Source of the DNA: an uncultured Alphaproteobacteria bacterium
GTDB taxonomy: Bacteria; Pseudomonadota; Alphaproteobacteria; Rs-D84
DNA length: 64,000 nucleotides
Assembly (NCBI GenBank): GCA_905233975.1
Contig: CAJOGD010000007.1
Location: 1-64,000 of the forward strand
Direction of reading: 5' to 3'
The notes below the pieces were generated by a model that was not told the origin of the DNA, did no database searches, and worked only from the letters and a program-made list of their open reading frames with translations. Both the position numbers and the translations under genes were made by a program. The number at the start of each line of letters is the position of its first letter. Position 1 is the stretch's first letter. Below are positions 30,643-40,899 of the stretch, piece after piece.

Positions 30643-31302
30643 ATGGATCAGGGTATGAACAGGGAAGAAATGTTTGCAATGGTGCAACGCATAGTAAAAA
30701 AAGAGCCATTTCAATGGGTGGTCAGTAAATCACGTGATCATTGTAGTGAAGATTATTTTGTGGGCCCCAGGGGTTCCACAGATAATTGGTTCTATATATG
30801 CCAAGGATATGGACGATGCGCAGGTGAGATGGGTATCGGAAACTGTCGTTGGTTGACCATCAATAATCTTGTCCCTGCGGGTAAAGAGTATGCCATGTGT
30901 GTCGCGGCTATCAAAATATTTGATAGGTATATACAAAAAGAAAAAACTGCGTTTCTCCGATTTGTTAATGGCAAGAAGAATCATTTTCAATATATCGTTG
31001 ACTATGACACAAAGACAGGAACATATACATTAAGTTTGAATAAACAACCAAAATTTGTGCTTACTCCGAAGGAAGATGGCTTGTATTTAAATCGGCCAAG
31101 CGGCATTACAACCCATGCGTCTGATGTGTTGGTGCCTACGTCTCTTATGACTCTTGATACTGTGCTGGAACGTGCCGCGCGTTTGAATGCCAATGTGGAA
31201 TTTCGGTTAAATGGAATTCCGGGTGGTAAGTTTGGCGCATCGGTGCCGATGCTCATTAGTGATGTGTTAAGCCGCGCCAAAGAACGGCCGCGTGGTGCAT
31301 AA
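30643..31302 (+). CDS. Hypothetical protein
   Basis: ATG after aacaggagttttgtt; 219 aa; no family recognised. Confidence 0.6.
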   Translation: MDQGMNREEMFAMVQRIVKKEPFQWVVSKSRDHCSEDYFVGPRGSTDNWFYICQGYGRCAGEMGIGNCRWLTINNLVPAGKEYAMCVAAIKIFDRYIQKEKTAFLRFVNGKKNHFQYIVDYDTKTGTYTLSLNKQPKFVLTPKEDGLYLNRPSGITTHASDVLVPTSLMTLDTVLERAARLNANVEFRLNGIPGGKFGASVPMLISDVLSRAKERPRGA

Positions 31303-31362
31303 AAAATCGTATTAATATTTTTCTTACAATATATTTGACGGGCCCGGGTTTCGGCACTATAC

Positions 31363-32430
31363 TTGCCTATGATGAAAACCATAAGTGGGTATTTTTCGCG
31401 ACAGTTGATAATGGTGTTTGTTATGCTGTTGCTGGTTTTGACTGGACTTGCATGGATGGTCCAGATTGTTGCCATGATGAAATTCCTTGTGAACTATGGT
31501 GTAAAGTTATCAAATTTTCTTTCGCTGACCGCGATGGTTATTCCGTTTATAATCTCTATCATTTTGCCGTTTGTGACATTCATTACGATTTTGTTCGTGT
31601 ATAACAAAATGATTGGCGATAACGAGGTTGTAGTTATGGCGTCTGCGGGCTGTTCGCCGGGGCAAATCGCGCGGCCGGCATTGTTGCTTGCGGGGTTATT
31701 GATGATTGCACATTTTGTGTTGAACCTTTGGATAGTGCCCAGGGCGCAATCGATGTTTTACGACACACAATGGAATTTGCGATATGGATTGGCACATACA
31801 CAATTGCGCGAAAGTAATTTTACCGAAATATCGCATGGTTTGGTTGTCTATGTGGATAAAGTGTCCGGATACGATTTAAACAAAATAATGTTGTCTGACA
31901 CCCGCAATTCTGATTCCCAGGTGGTTATTTTTGCGAATACGGGAAAACTTGTGGCGACGATGCGTGGGCTGTCTATCGTCATGACCAATGGATCACTCCA
32001 GGCGATGGGCAAGGCGAATGTTATCGGAACTTTTGATACATTCGATATGGATTTAAGTGTTGCCGAACATAATAACGATACCGCCACGCGCGCACGCTGT
32101 ATGTCAACCGGGACGTTAATTCGGACGCTGGGCACTAAACTTGGCCCGAAACAGCGCAAGGCCGTTATGGCGGAACTTTGCAATCGGTTGTTTGGGCCGG
32201 TTATGAATTTGTTGTTGGCGGCATTGTGTTTGACGATATTGTTGCGTTCTTCGCTGCTGCGGCGCCGCACAAGTTTTGCACCCGCATTGTCGGTGGTTGC
32301 GATGGCGGGTGTTATGGCGATATTTATGTCGTTGTCCAACATGTTAACCGGTGCGGGCGATATAATTTGGGTTGGTGCCGGTATTGCGATGTTGCTTGGG
32401 ATAATAATGGCGGTATTGTTGCGAAAATGA
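31363..32430 (+). CDS. LPS export permease, LptF/LptG (YjgP/YjgQ) family
   Basis: LPFVTFITILFVYNKMIGDNEVVVMASAGCSPGQIARPALLLAGLL; directly upstream of lptD. Confidence 0.88.
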   Translation: MPMMKTISGYFSRQLIMVFVMLLLVLTGLAWMVQIVAMMKFLVNYGVKLSNFLSLTAMVIPFIISIILPFVTFITILFVYNKMIGDNEVVVMASAGCSPGQIARPALLLAGLLMIAHFVLNLWIVPRAQSMFYDTQWNLRYGLAHTQLRESNFTEISHGLVVYVDKVSGYDLNKIMLSDTRNSDSQVVIFANTGKLVATMRGLSIVMTNGSLQAMGKANVIGTFDTFDMDLSVAEHNNDTATRARCMSTGTLIRTLGTKLGPKQRKAVMAELCNRLFGPVMNLLLAALCLTILLRSSLLRRRTSFAPALSVVAMAGVMAIFMSLSNMLTGAGDIIWVGAGIAMLLGIIMAVLLRK

Positions 32431-34439
32431 AGAAGTTCCTTGTTGCCTTTATGCCGATGTTATTGATTCGCAACGCGTTTGCGATTTCGTTGGATTTAAA
32501 TGAACCGTCAACAATCAGGGCGGAAAAAATCGAATATAACCTTAAATCTGGGACGTTAAAGACGGTTGGTAAAACGGAAATCACAAATAAATCCGGCCAA
32601 AAAATGACCCTGCGCGATTCGTATCTTACCAATAAAGGCAAAGATTTGGCGGGCAGTGATATTCAAATATGGCTTGGGCCACATGTATATATTGAATCTG
32701 AAAGCATTTCGCGTAATGGCGATATTTCAACGGCCAACGATGCGCTTTTTACCGCGTGTAAAAATTGCGACAGTTATGGCGAGGCATGGGAAATCACCGC
32801 GGATCGTGTAAGGCATGACATGGATTCGCATATGCTTTACTTTAACGACATGGTGTTTTGGATTTACGATTTGCCTGTGATGTGGTTGCCGTATTTCAGT
32901 ATGCCCGATCCAACCGTTAAACATAAAAGTGGATTTTTAACACCGAATCTTGCGTCAACCAATAAAATGGGGACCCAGATAAATATACCTGTGTATTTTT
33001 ATATTTCTGATACGCATGATGTGACGGCGACGTTTTCGTATTTGACCCAGGAAAACCCATTGTTTCAATTGGAACATCGTTTGAATACATCGCATGCGGA
33101 ATATCGAACAAATGGGTCCTTTACGCATAATCGCGAAGGCGAAAATCGTTGGCACATTTTTAATAACGATATCATAGAGTTGGGCGATAACGCGCGCGCA
33201 ACGGTGTTTTTGGAACGCGCGTCTGATAAAACATATTTACAGAAATATGGATTCTATGATGAACAGCCGTATTTGGATTCCGGCGCAACGGTGGAATTGT
33301 TCGGACAATCGGGCTATGTCGTTGCCGACGCACATATATTCCAAGAATTGCGTAATGATATGTTTAATTATTCGGTGCCGAATGGAAATATTTTGCCGAA
33401 CATTCGTGGGGTCTATCAAACGACGCCGTTGTTTGCGGCGACGTATGCAACATTTATGGGCGATGTGTTGGGAATATCTGGTGACGGAATTTCTTCACAA
33501 CGCGTAATTGGTGAGGCGCGCCTTACGTCCCCATGGACCGTTTTGGGCGGCAATCGTATTACGGCAAGTATCGCAACGCGATATGATATATATAATTTTA
33601 ATAATACCCCAATGGTCGATGGTTCTATTTATTCCGGCGTTCGTGATAGATTTTTGCCAAGTGGTTATCTGGAATGGGGATTGCCGATGTTCCGCACCGG
33701 GGAAAAATGGACAAATGTTGTCGAACCGCGCGCGCGTATAACCGCGATGCGACATACACATGAAAATCAGTTCGCGGCCGATAATGATTCTGCGGGTGCA
33801 TTGTTGTCTGATGCAACTTTGTTTTCTGCAAATCGATTTGCCGGGCTTGATTTGTGGGAAAATGGAACGTTTGCCGACTATGGTGTGCGATGGGCGGCGT
33901 TTAACCCAGATGGCGAATCCATAGAAACCTTCTTTGGGCAATCATACGATTTTACAAAGCGTGAGGCAACCGATCCCAACAGTGGTTTCCGCAACGGGCA
34001 ATCCGACTATGTTGGACGCATTGGGTATAATAATATGAAGTGGATGGATATATACACGCGGTTTCGATTGTCCCAGGAAAACCTTGGACTACGCCATATT
34101 GAAACAAATGCGGTTATCGGAACACCACGAAATTTCTTGAACGTGGGACACATTTGGTCAAAGCAATTTGCCGACGTACAAACGGCCGCAGAATCTATAC
34201 ATGAATTCGCCGGCGGTGTCGGTTTCGCGATAACTGACCGGTGGTCTGTGCGTTGGAACGCGATATACAATATGACGGCCGAACATTTTCAGCAACATAA
34301 TGGCGCAATATATTACGAACATCCTTGCTATTATTTAAGTGTTGGGTATAGACGCGATAACGCGGTCAAAGAAGATTATGTTGGAACAACAACATTTCAA
34401 TTCAGGTTTGGTATAAGTATGGACGGGAAACATTATTAA
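32427..34439 (+). CDS. lptD: LPS-assembly protein LptD
   Basis: IRAEKIEYNLKSGTLKTVGKTEI (OstA-like) followed by beta-barrel; LPVMWLPYFSMPDPTVKHKSGFLTPNL; ATGA overlap with the permease gene. Confidence 0.9.
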   Translation: MKKFLVAFMPMLLIRNAFAISLDLNEPSTIRAEKIEYNLKSGTLKTVGKTEITNKSGQKMTLRDSYLTNKGKDLAGSDIQIWLGPHVYIESESISRNGDISTANDALFTACKNCDSYGEAWEITADRVRHDMDSHMLYFNDMVFWIYDLPVMWLPYFSMPDPTVKHKSGFLTPNLASTNKMGTQINIPVYFYISDTHDVTATFSYLTQENPLFQLEHRLNTSHAEYRTNGSFTHNREGENRWHIFNNDIIELGDNARATVFLERASDKTYLQKYGFYDEQPYLDSGATVELFGQSGYVVADAHIFQELRNDMFNYSVPNGNILPNIRGVYQTTPLFAATYATFMGDVLGISGDGISSQRVIGEARLTSPWTVLGGNRITASIATRYDIYNFNNTPMVDGSIYSGVRDRFLPSGYLEWGLPMFRTGEKWTNVVEPRARITAMRHTHENQFAADNDSAGALLSDATLFSANRFAGLDLWENGTFADYGVRWAAFNPDGESIETFFGQSYDFTKREATDPNSGFRNGQSDYVGRIGYNNMKWMDIYTRFRLSQENLGLRHIETNAVIGTPRNFLNVGHIWSKQFADVQTAAESIHEFAGGVGFAITDRWSVRWNAIYNMTAEHFQQHNGAIYYEHPCYYLSVGYRRDNAVKEDYVGTTTFQFRFGISMDGKHY

Positions 34440-34455
34440 CAAAAGGGGGAAAGGT

Positions 34456-35277
34456 ATGAAAAAAATTATATTTATTGTTGCATCGCTTTTTTGTTTCGGC
34501 GCACATTCTGCGACGGTGGTTGCGACGGTGGATGGCAAACCGATTACGGATACAGATATTACCGCGCGAACAAAACTAATGGCAATCCAAGGCAACAATT
34601 CAACCGACAACCGGCGCCAGGCATTACAAAACATAATTGACGATGGTGTTAAACTGAACTATGCCGCAAAATTTGGCGCGGTGCCATCTGATAAAGATGT
34701 TGATGCGGAATTAAAGCGCATGAACCTTGGGGAATTGGACGCGTCTGAACAAGAAATGGCGCGCAGCGCGCTGCGTGCCAATATCGCGTGGCAGGTGATA
34801 ATTGCACGAACAATAATGCCAACGGTTGATGTCACAGATGAAGATATAAAAAATGAAAGAACCGCACTTGAGCGCGAACATGGACTTCCGCTGGAAATGA
34901 CAATGATTCGGTTGTTTGATGTTCCAAATGATGTGTTGAAAAAATTGACGTCGCCGGCGGATTGCGATGACGCCATTAAAATGGCAAAGAACCTTGGTGG
35001 TGCACCGCAAAAAATTACCGCCGCGCAATACGAATTGACACCGGATATTCGTGAAAATATTGCGGGATTGGACGAACTAAATTGGTCGCGGCCGACGAAA
35101 GATGGTTCTGTGTTTTTGATATGTGGCACGAAAAAAACCAAGGAATATGGAAAATTGGACGATGTAATAAAACAAAATGCGATATATAAACAATCGTTAT
35201 TTGTTGCGGACCAACAATTAAAGCAACTGCGCCGGCGTGCGGTAATAATTATAAACGACGACAGGTATAAAATATAA
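34456..35277 (+). CDS. SurA-like periplasmic chaperone (SurA N-terminal domain)
   Basis: Signal peptide; VVATVDGKPITDTDITARTKLMAI...RQALQNIIDDGVKLNYAAKFG; follows lptD. Confidence 0.75.
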   Translation: MKKIIFIVASLFCFGAHSATVVATVDGKPITDTDITARTKLMAIQGNNSTDNRRQALQNIIDDGVKLNYAAKFGAVPSDKDVDAELKRMNLGELDASEQEMARSALRANIAWQVIIARTIMPTVDVTDEDIKNERTALEREHGLPLEMTMIRLFDVPNDVLKKLTSPADCDDAIKMAKNLGGAPQKITAAQYELTPDIRENIAGLDELNWSRPTKDGSVFLICGTKKTKEYGKLDDVIKQNAIYKQSLFVADQQLKQLRRRAVIIINDDRYKI

Positions 35278-36362
35278 TGAAAACGATACTGTTTAATTTG
35301 AACGCACCGGAATTAGAAAAGTTTGTCACCGATTTGGGACAGCCGCGTTTTCGTGCAAAGCAAATTTCTGAATGGTTGTCGCGTGGTGCGCCTGATTTTT
35401 CGGTGATGAAGAATTTGCCGGAAAACCTTCGCAATGATTTGGATAAATACGCCGAAACATTACCGGTTAAAATTGTAAAAAAACTTCAATCGTCCGACGG
35501 TCAAACAACAAAATTTTTGTTGGAATTATTTGACGGCGAACAAATCGAATGTGTTTTAATGCGCACCAGTTATGGCAACAGTGTTTGTGTCAGTTCCCAG
35601 GCCGGTTGTGCGATGGGCTGTAAATTTTGCGCAAGCACACTGCTCGGGCTGAAACGTAATTTAACGGTAAATGAAATTTTTGCGCAAATACTTGTGGCCC
35701 AGTGGGAATTGCGAAATGACAAGTTTTCTGAAAAACCAATACGCCCGAATGGCGATGCAAATAATGACGATGTTTCGCACATTGTGATTATGGGAACGGG
35801 CGAACCATTGCAAAACACGCAAAATGTTATTGGTTTCATGGAACGCGCAAATTCTGAAATGGGTATCGGTTGGCGGCGTATTACGGTTTCAACGTGCGGA
35901 ATTGTCCCGGGCATACATGAATTGATTGAATGGGGCCGGCCGATAAATTTGGCAATATCACTGCATGCGCCGAACGACGAATTGCGCAAGAAACTTATGC
36001 CTATTGCGAATAAATACTGCATTTCGGAAATAATGGACGCGGCATGGAAATTTACCGACCTGCATAATCGTCAGTTGATGATAGAATACCTGTTGGTTTG
36101 TGATACGAATGGAAATTTGCTAAATTCAACGCCCGAATGCGCCCAAGAATTGGTTGGGTTGGTGCGTAGAAAAAATTGTATGGTGAACATTATACCATGG
36201 AACGCGGTGGCCGAACGTGAATTTACCGCGCCGTCGGGTAATGCGGTGCATCGATTCCAAGATGTGCTTATTAAAAACGGAATTCACGCACGCATTCGTC
36301 GTGAACGTGGCACAGACATCGGTTCTGCATGCGGGCAATTAAGAATCAAAGGACAAAGTTAA
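35277..36362 (+). CDS. rlmN: 23S rRNA (adenine-2503-C2)-methyltransferase
   Basis: SSQAGCAMGCKFCASTLLGLKRNLT radical-SAM motif, IVIMGTGEPLQNTQNV, GIHARIRRERGTDIGSACGQLR. Confidence 0.96.
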   Translation: MKTILFNLNAPELEKFVTDLGQPRFRAKQISEWLSRGAPDFSVMKNLPENLRNDLDKYAETLPVKIVKKLQSSDGQTTKFLLELFDGEQIECVLMRTSYGNSVCVSSQAGCAMGCKFCASTLLGLKRNLTVNEIFAQILVAQWELRNDKFSEKPIRPNGDANNDDVSHIVIMGTGEPLQNTQNVIGFMERANSEMGIGWRRITVSTCGIVPGIHELIEWGRPINLAISLHAPNDELRKKLMPIANKYCISEIMDAAWKFTDLHNRQLMIEYLLVCDTNGNLLNSTPECAQELVGLVRRKNCMVNIIPWNAVAEREFTAPSGNAVHRFQDVLIKNGIHARIRRERGTDIGSACGQLRIKGQS

Positions 36363-36406
36363 AGGAGGAACCATAGCGAGAGAGAGTAAATATAGGGACA
36401 GAAAAA

Positions 36407-37531
36407 ATGAAAGGTTTTGATAAAACAGGTTTTGAAAAATATATTCTTGGGTTGATGTTAATGCTTTGTTTGGCGGGTTCTGGTAATGCGCAAACGGTGC
36501 AACAAAACCGGCGTCGGCAAAAGACGGAAAATGCTGAACCCGATACGGTGCGCCCCAAAACAATGACGCATACAAACCCATTTCAACAGGTGCGTCCGCC
36601 ACATATTCCACAAGATTCGCCGATAAAATTTTCTTTAAAAGAATCTACAAATTTTAATGTGCAAGGTTTTATGAATACAACAAAAGATAATGTGTACCTT
36701 GTGGGGGGATTGTTTGGTCATGCCTGCCCATTTGTGCGGATTAATAACAATGTGGATATCGGCCTTGCGGCAACGGGTGTGGTTTGGAATTACATCAACC
36801 CAAAAACGTTTAGCCCCAGTGTCCTTGATATGTATGCGCATGCAAAGTGGCGGTCGGGCATTGGTGATTTTACCGCCTTTGCCGGCAAAAAGTCGTTATT
36901 AAATTATGCGGGCGAAGTTTCCAAAAATATGTCGGTAAAAAATTTCTTTATGAACGCAGTTCATTTTAAATCGGGCCATTTTTATGAACGCGTGGTCGGC
37001 GCCGGATTCACCAATAAAATCGGTGCGGTGCAAATTGGCTATGCCGAAGAAAATACCCCGGGTTTTAAATTTACCGGCAATGGTGTATTTGTTCTTGCGG
37101 CCGAAGCGTTTATCGAAGATAGTTGGAAGGGCGGAATATTGGTGACCATCGGGCCGGAAAAGACGATTATTGATATGCAAATGATTTGGCGTCCAAATGA
37201 CCGGCATGTATTTATGGCCGAAATCGCGGATATGGACCTTTGGGAACATGCCAATCTTCATGCGCTGTATGACTACACGTGCGATGGCGGCAATGTGGCA
37301 TTCTTTATTGATGGCTGCACACAACTTGGCAAGGTGGATAACCCTATACAAAGTATATCCGGCGGAATACGTTTCCCAAAACTTGGTGTAAACGCGATGG
37401 GCGGTTGCGCAAGGTACGACCCAATGAACAAAACAAATGCCGACGGCACGCCAAACGTGGAATATCAAAACGGTACCTGGATGCCGTTCGCTGTGTTTGA
37501 AGTTACGTTCGGACTACAACCCGGCAAATAA
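36407..37531 (+). CDS. Secreted/outer-membrane beta-barrel-like hypothetical protein
   Basis: Signal peptide; alternating aromatic/hydrophilic strands ending ...FAVFEVTFGLQPGK. Confidence 0.55.
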   Translation: MKGFDKTGFEKYILGLMLMLCLAGSGNAQTVQQNRRRQKTENAEPDTVRPKTMTHTNPFQQVRPPHIPQDSPIKFSLKESTNFNVQGFMNTTKDNVYLVGGLFGHACPFVRINNNVDIGLAATGVVWNYINPKTFSPSVLDMYAHAKWRSGIGDFTAFAGKKSLLNYAGEVSKNMSVKNFFMNAVHFKSGHFYERVVGAGFTNKIGAVQIGYAEENTPGFKFTGNGVFVLAAEAFIEDSWKGGILVTIGPEKTIIDMQMIWRPNDRHVFMAEIADMDLWEHANLHALYDYTCDGGNVAFFIDGCTQLGKVDNPIQSISGGIRFPKLGVNAMGGCARYDPMNKTNADGTPNVEYQNGTWMPFAVFEVTFGLQPGK

Positions 37532-37548
37532 AAATATCTGATTGTTTT

Positions 37549-37878
37549 TTACCTGCGTTTGCCCCAAGGCAACCTAATCAATCTTTTTCGTGATGATTGC
37601 ACCTTGGTGGCGGCTTCCTGTGCCTGAAATGCGGCGAACAATGTGTCGATAATATCGTTTGGAGTGCAATTTGGTAAGTTTGTCAAATCTTTGAGCGAAT
37701 CGCAGGGAATGTATGTGCCAAGTTCTTCTTCTAATTGTACACAAAACGCGGTCCAACCAAAAGAATCAATTGACAAAGATGTGTCGCAATAACCTGTGGA
37801 TTTTACCTTGATAAGGTTGTATTCGCCCAAGGCATTCAGCACATGTTTTGTAAGTTCTTTTTTGGTATATGTTGTCAT
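37549..37878 (-). CDS. Acyl-carrier-protein-like small protein
   Basis: DTSLSIDSFGWTAFCVQLEEELGTYIPCDSLKDLTNL matches the ACP phosphopantetheine region (D-S-x plus acidic helix). Confidence 0.5.
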   Translation of the reverse strand: MTTYTKKELTKHVLNALGEYNLIKVKSTGYCDTSLSIDSFGWTAFCVQLEEELGTYIPCDSLKDLTNLPNCTPNDIIDTLFAAFQAQEAATKVQSSRKRLIRLPWGKRR

Positions 37879-38019
37879 TGTATCACCATTTGTTATTGTA
37901 ATGAATAATAACACAAAATATCGCGTTGTCAAAAATAATTAAGAAAATTGCGATGTTGACTTTCACCCATAAAAGTTGTTAAATCCCCATGTATCAATAT
38001 AACCCAAGGAGAAAACAGC

Positions 38020-38394
38020 ATGAAAAAGATATTGGTTTGTGGTGCCGTAGTTGCCGCTGTGGCGGGCTGCTCGGCGAAAAAAACGGACGAGGTCAAGGTT
38101 TTCGACGCGTCATGTGAAAAAGTTGTCGCGTTTGACCAGGGCGACATGATTGTAAAGTGCCCAACTAATGAAACGTTGGCGTCTTTGCAAGAACAGACCC
38201 CAAATGGCAGATTTGTTCAAGGCGGGGAATTTAACTTTGCCGATGCGGTCGCCGATGCGGATCATGTTTATGTCAACATCATTCCGGCCGGTTCGTATGA
38301 TTGGGCGGAAAAGACCGAATATCGTATTTTGGTAAAGAACCCGAATTTCGACGAAGGTGCGCTTTGGACGGTCAGTGTCTTGGTCCAAGACTAA
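38020..38394 (+). CDS. Small lipoprotein
   Basis: Lipobox VAAVAGC near N-terminus; terminator downstream. Confidence 0.6.
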   Translation: MKKILVCGAVVAAVAGCSAKKTDEVKVFDASCEKVVAFDQGDMIVKCPTNETLASLQEQTPNGRFVQGGEFNFADAVADADHVYVNIIPAGSYDWAEKTEYRILVKNPNFDEGALWTVSVLVQD

Positions 38395-38405
38395 TACGAT
38401 GTTTA

Positions 38406-38447
38406 ATAAAACACACCCCAAAGATTCAATCTTTGGGGCTTTTTTAT
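38406..38447 (+). terminator. Rho-independent terminator
   Basis: CCCCAAAGATTCAATCTTTGGGGCTTTTTTA. Confidence 0.85.
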
Positions 38448-38689
38448 TTTTGCGTTTGACTGTGTTCCGGCATAAACCTAACAAATTCAGACATTGTGAC
38501 ACCGGTTGCATTTAATACTTTGGCCAAACTGTATGTGGACGGCCATCGCGGTTGACCATATTTGCTGAAACGTTTGCTTTTATTAAAAGTCGTTGCGTCC
38601 AAACCGGCGAATTTCGCAAGTCCCGAACAGGACATGTTTTTTGACGCGGCAAGTTTGACTATGGCGTGCCATAATTCTTCATGTGTCAT
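38444..38689 (-). CDS. Helix-turn-helix DNA-binding protein
   Basis: MSCSGLAKFAGLDATTFNKSKRFSKYGQPRWPSTYSLAKVLNATGVTMSEFVRFM (XRE/LexA-N-like HTH). Confidence 0.7.
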   Translation of the reverse strand: MTHEELWHAIVKLAASKNMSCSGLAKFAGLDATTFNKSKRFSKYGQPRWPSTYSLAKVLNATGVTMSEFVRFMPEHSQTQK

Positions 38690-38903
38690 ATTTTCCCTCC
38701 TGTTTAACATTAGATTTGTTTTTTATGTTTCGTATTATAGTTGAAATATCTTCCTAGGACAAGACTTTTTTCTTTGTATCTTTTCCTATAAGATCAAAAA
38801 ATAAAGTCGGATTTATAAACTGGTTTGCCGCGTCGGCGGAAATAATCAATTGAAAAATTTGGCGCATAGGATTATAATCAAAACCCAACAGAAAGGATTA
38901 CAT

Positions 38904-39311
38904 ATGAAAAAAATTATGCTCTTTTTGATTTGTACAACGGCCTTGGCGGGTTGTACCGGATTAACCAGACAGGAACAAAACCAGTTGCGGGAATTACAGG
39001 CCCAAGGTGTCACCGTTGATAGGCCGGTGGGCGGTTATGAAAAACCTGCATCGGGTGTGGCCGCGGGTGCGTTGAATCTGCTTCCGGGGGTTGGTAATTT
39101 CTATCTTGGAACGGGCACAGGGGCGGAATCTTCACACATTTTATACGGTGTAATAAACCTGTTGCTTTGGCCGGCATCTATTTTGTGGGGTGTCCCAGAG
39201 GCGGCAATTGATGCGGACAACATAAATAAAAGGGAATTGTTGTATTACTATACGTATGATGAAAAAGGTAAACAGGAACTGAAAAAAGCAAATATTACCT
39301 TAACAAAATAA
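38904..39311 (+). CDS. Small lipoprotein
   Basis: MKKIMLFLICTTALAGCTG lipobox; preceded by agaaagga. Confidence 0.65.
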   Translation: MKKIMLFLICTTALAGCTGLTRQEQNQLRELQAQGVTVDRPVGGYEKPASGVAAGALNLLPGVGNFYLGTGTGAESSHILYGVINLLLWPASILWGVPEAAIDADNINKRELLYYYTYDEKGKQELKKANITLTK

Positions 39312-39314
39312 TTC

Positions 39315-39342
39315 AAAACTCGTCATTATGACGGGTTTTTTG
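39315..39342 (+). terminator. Rho-independent terminator
   Basis: AACTCGTCATTATGACGGGTTTTTT. Confidence 0.7.
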
Positions 39343-39366
39343 TAATCACTGCACGCGACGGATATT

Positions 39367-39963
39367 TTATTTCGGTTTGAAGTTGCCGCTTAATACATCT
39401 TGTAAATAGAGCAGGGCACTTATACGGGATTCGTCCCATGCCTGGATAGTCTTTGGGTGGGGTTCTTGTTTTATTTCGCTTAATTTAACCAAGGCAGAAA
39501 ATATCTTTTGTGCTTCGTATGACTGGTTTTTTATCCAATCTGTTTCATTGGGTTCTTTTATCGCTTTTGATATATAATTGGTTTTGATTTTGCCGTTATC
39601 ATATAACTGGATTAATTCGTACAACAGTTCAAAACAATCATATTTATCAATCTTGAAAAATTGGTCGGCTTCTTTTCTGCGCCAAAATTCTGTAAAGCCT
39701 GTCCCATTATGGGCCTGTAGCCAGTAATTATAAGTGCAAGGTCCAGCGTTCGATTTTTCCTTGTGTATGTAAAATAAAGTCAAATCGGATTGAAGTGTGC
39801 AAAATAAACAACTTTTTCTGGGAAGGGTAACACGCCAAGATGGGGAATCCGGTATGGTCTCCAATTTATATTTGGCGAATAGTTTAAATAATGTCATCAA
39901 CAGCGATACTGATAACAGGTATTGCTCGGCTTGTATTTCTTGGTCTGTAAGCGTTTTGTCCAT
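39367..39963 (-). CDS. Hypothetical protein
   Basis: MDKTLTDQEIQAEQYLLSVSLLMTLFKLFAKYKLE...; internal ATG start preferred because the longer ORF covers the next gene's upstream region. Confidence 0.5.
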   Translation of the reverse strand: MDKTLTDQEIQAEQYLLSVSLLMTLFKLFAKYKLETIPDSPSWRVTLPRKSCLFCTLQSDLTLFYIHKEKSNAGPCTYNYWLQAHNGTGFTEFWRRKEADQFFKIDKYDCFELLYELIQLYDNGKIKTNYISKAIKEPNETDWIKNQSYEAQKIFSALVKLSEIKQEPHPKTIQAWDESRISALLYLQDVLSGNFKPK

Positions 39964-40079
39964 ACGGTACACCTTTTGACAAACTGTTGCACATAATTCG
40001 TGTTTGTCAAGATAAAAATGGTGGCTGTTCTTGCAATGGGTTGTTTTATCGAATATAATTATGCAAAAGGGGAATGAAT

Positions 40080-40805
40080 ATGCAGAAAATATGTCAAAGT
40101 TGCGGAATGCCAATGGCCGATGAATCTGTGTATGGAACAAATGCGGACGGTTCAAAGAATTCCGAATATTGTATCTATTGCTATCGTGACGGTAAATTCT
40201 TGCAAGATTGCACCATGGACGAAATGATAGAACATTGTGCGCAATTCATTGACGGCGTTAATAAAAATTTGCCGCACCCCATCACCCGCGAAGAATACAT
40301 CGGACAAATGAAAGTGTATTTCCCGCGCCTGAAACGCTGGCGCGATTCGATTGTTGTTTCGGACGCGGCACCGGCAAACCCTGCATTGGTCGGTGTCAAA
40401 GAAATTGTTGCCACAATGGCCGACACATCGCCAATCACATTTATTTCGTCGGTTGATGACCAAGGTTTCCCTTGGACCAAGGCTATGTTGTCGCCCCGCG
40501 TGCGCAAAGGCATAAGGGTTTTTTATTTCACAACCAACACATTTTCATTGCGTGTGGCGCAATATCGCGCGAACCCAAAGGCGTGCATCTATTTCTGTGA
40601 TGCGGAAAAATTCGTGGGCGTGATGTTGCGCGGCACAATGCAGGTTCTAACCGACGCGGAAACAAAAGAAATGATTTGGCGCGATGGCGATACCGAATAT
40701 TATCCCGGCGGCGTTACCGATCCGAACTATTGCGTTTTGAAATTCACCGCGACCGACGGCCGATTCTATAGCGACTATTATCCGCGTAGTTTCGTGATAG
40801 AATAG
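40080..40805 (+). CDS. Zinc-ribbon domain plus pyridoxamine 5'-phosphate oxidase-like protein
   Basis: CQSCGMPM...YCIYCYRDG Cys cluster, then SPITFISSVDDQGFPWTKAML...CIYFCDAEKFVGVMLRGTMQVL. Confidence 0.75.
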   Translation: MQKICQSCGMPMADESVYGTNADGSKNSEYCIYCYRDGKFLQDCTMDEMIEHCAQFIDGVNKNLPHPITREEYIGQMKVYFPRLKRWRDSIVVSDAAPANPALVGVKEIVATMADTSPITFISSVDDQGFPWTKAMLSPRVRKGIRVFYFTTNTFSLRVAQYRANPKACIYFCDAEKFVGVMLRGTMQVLTDAETKEMIWRDGDTEYYPGGVTDPNYCVLKFTATDGRFYSDYYPRSFVIE

Positions 40806-40899
40806 GGTCTCCCTTTGCCCAAGTAAACAGTTTTTTATCAACCCATGCCAAAAATCAGAAAATAAAACCCTGAATTAACAGGGAAGTTTTTGCTGATTT

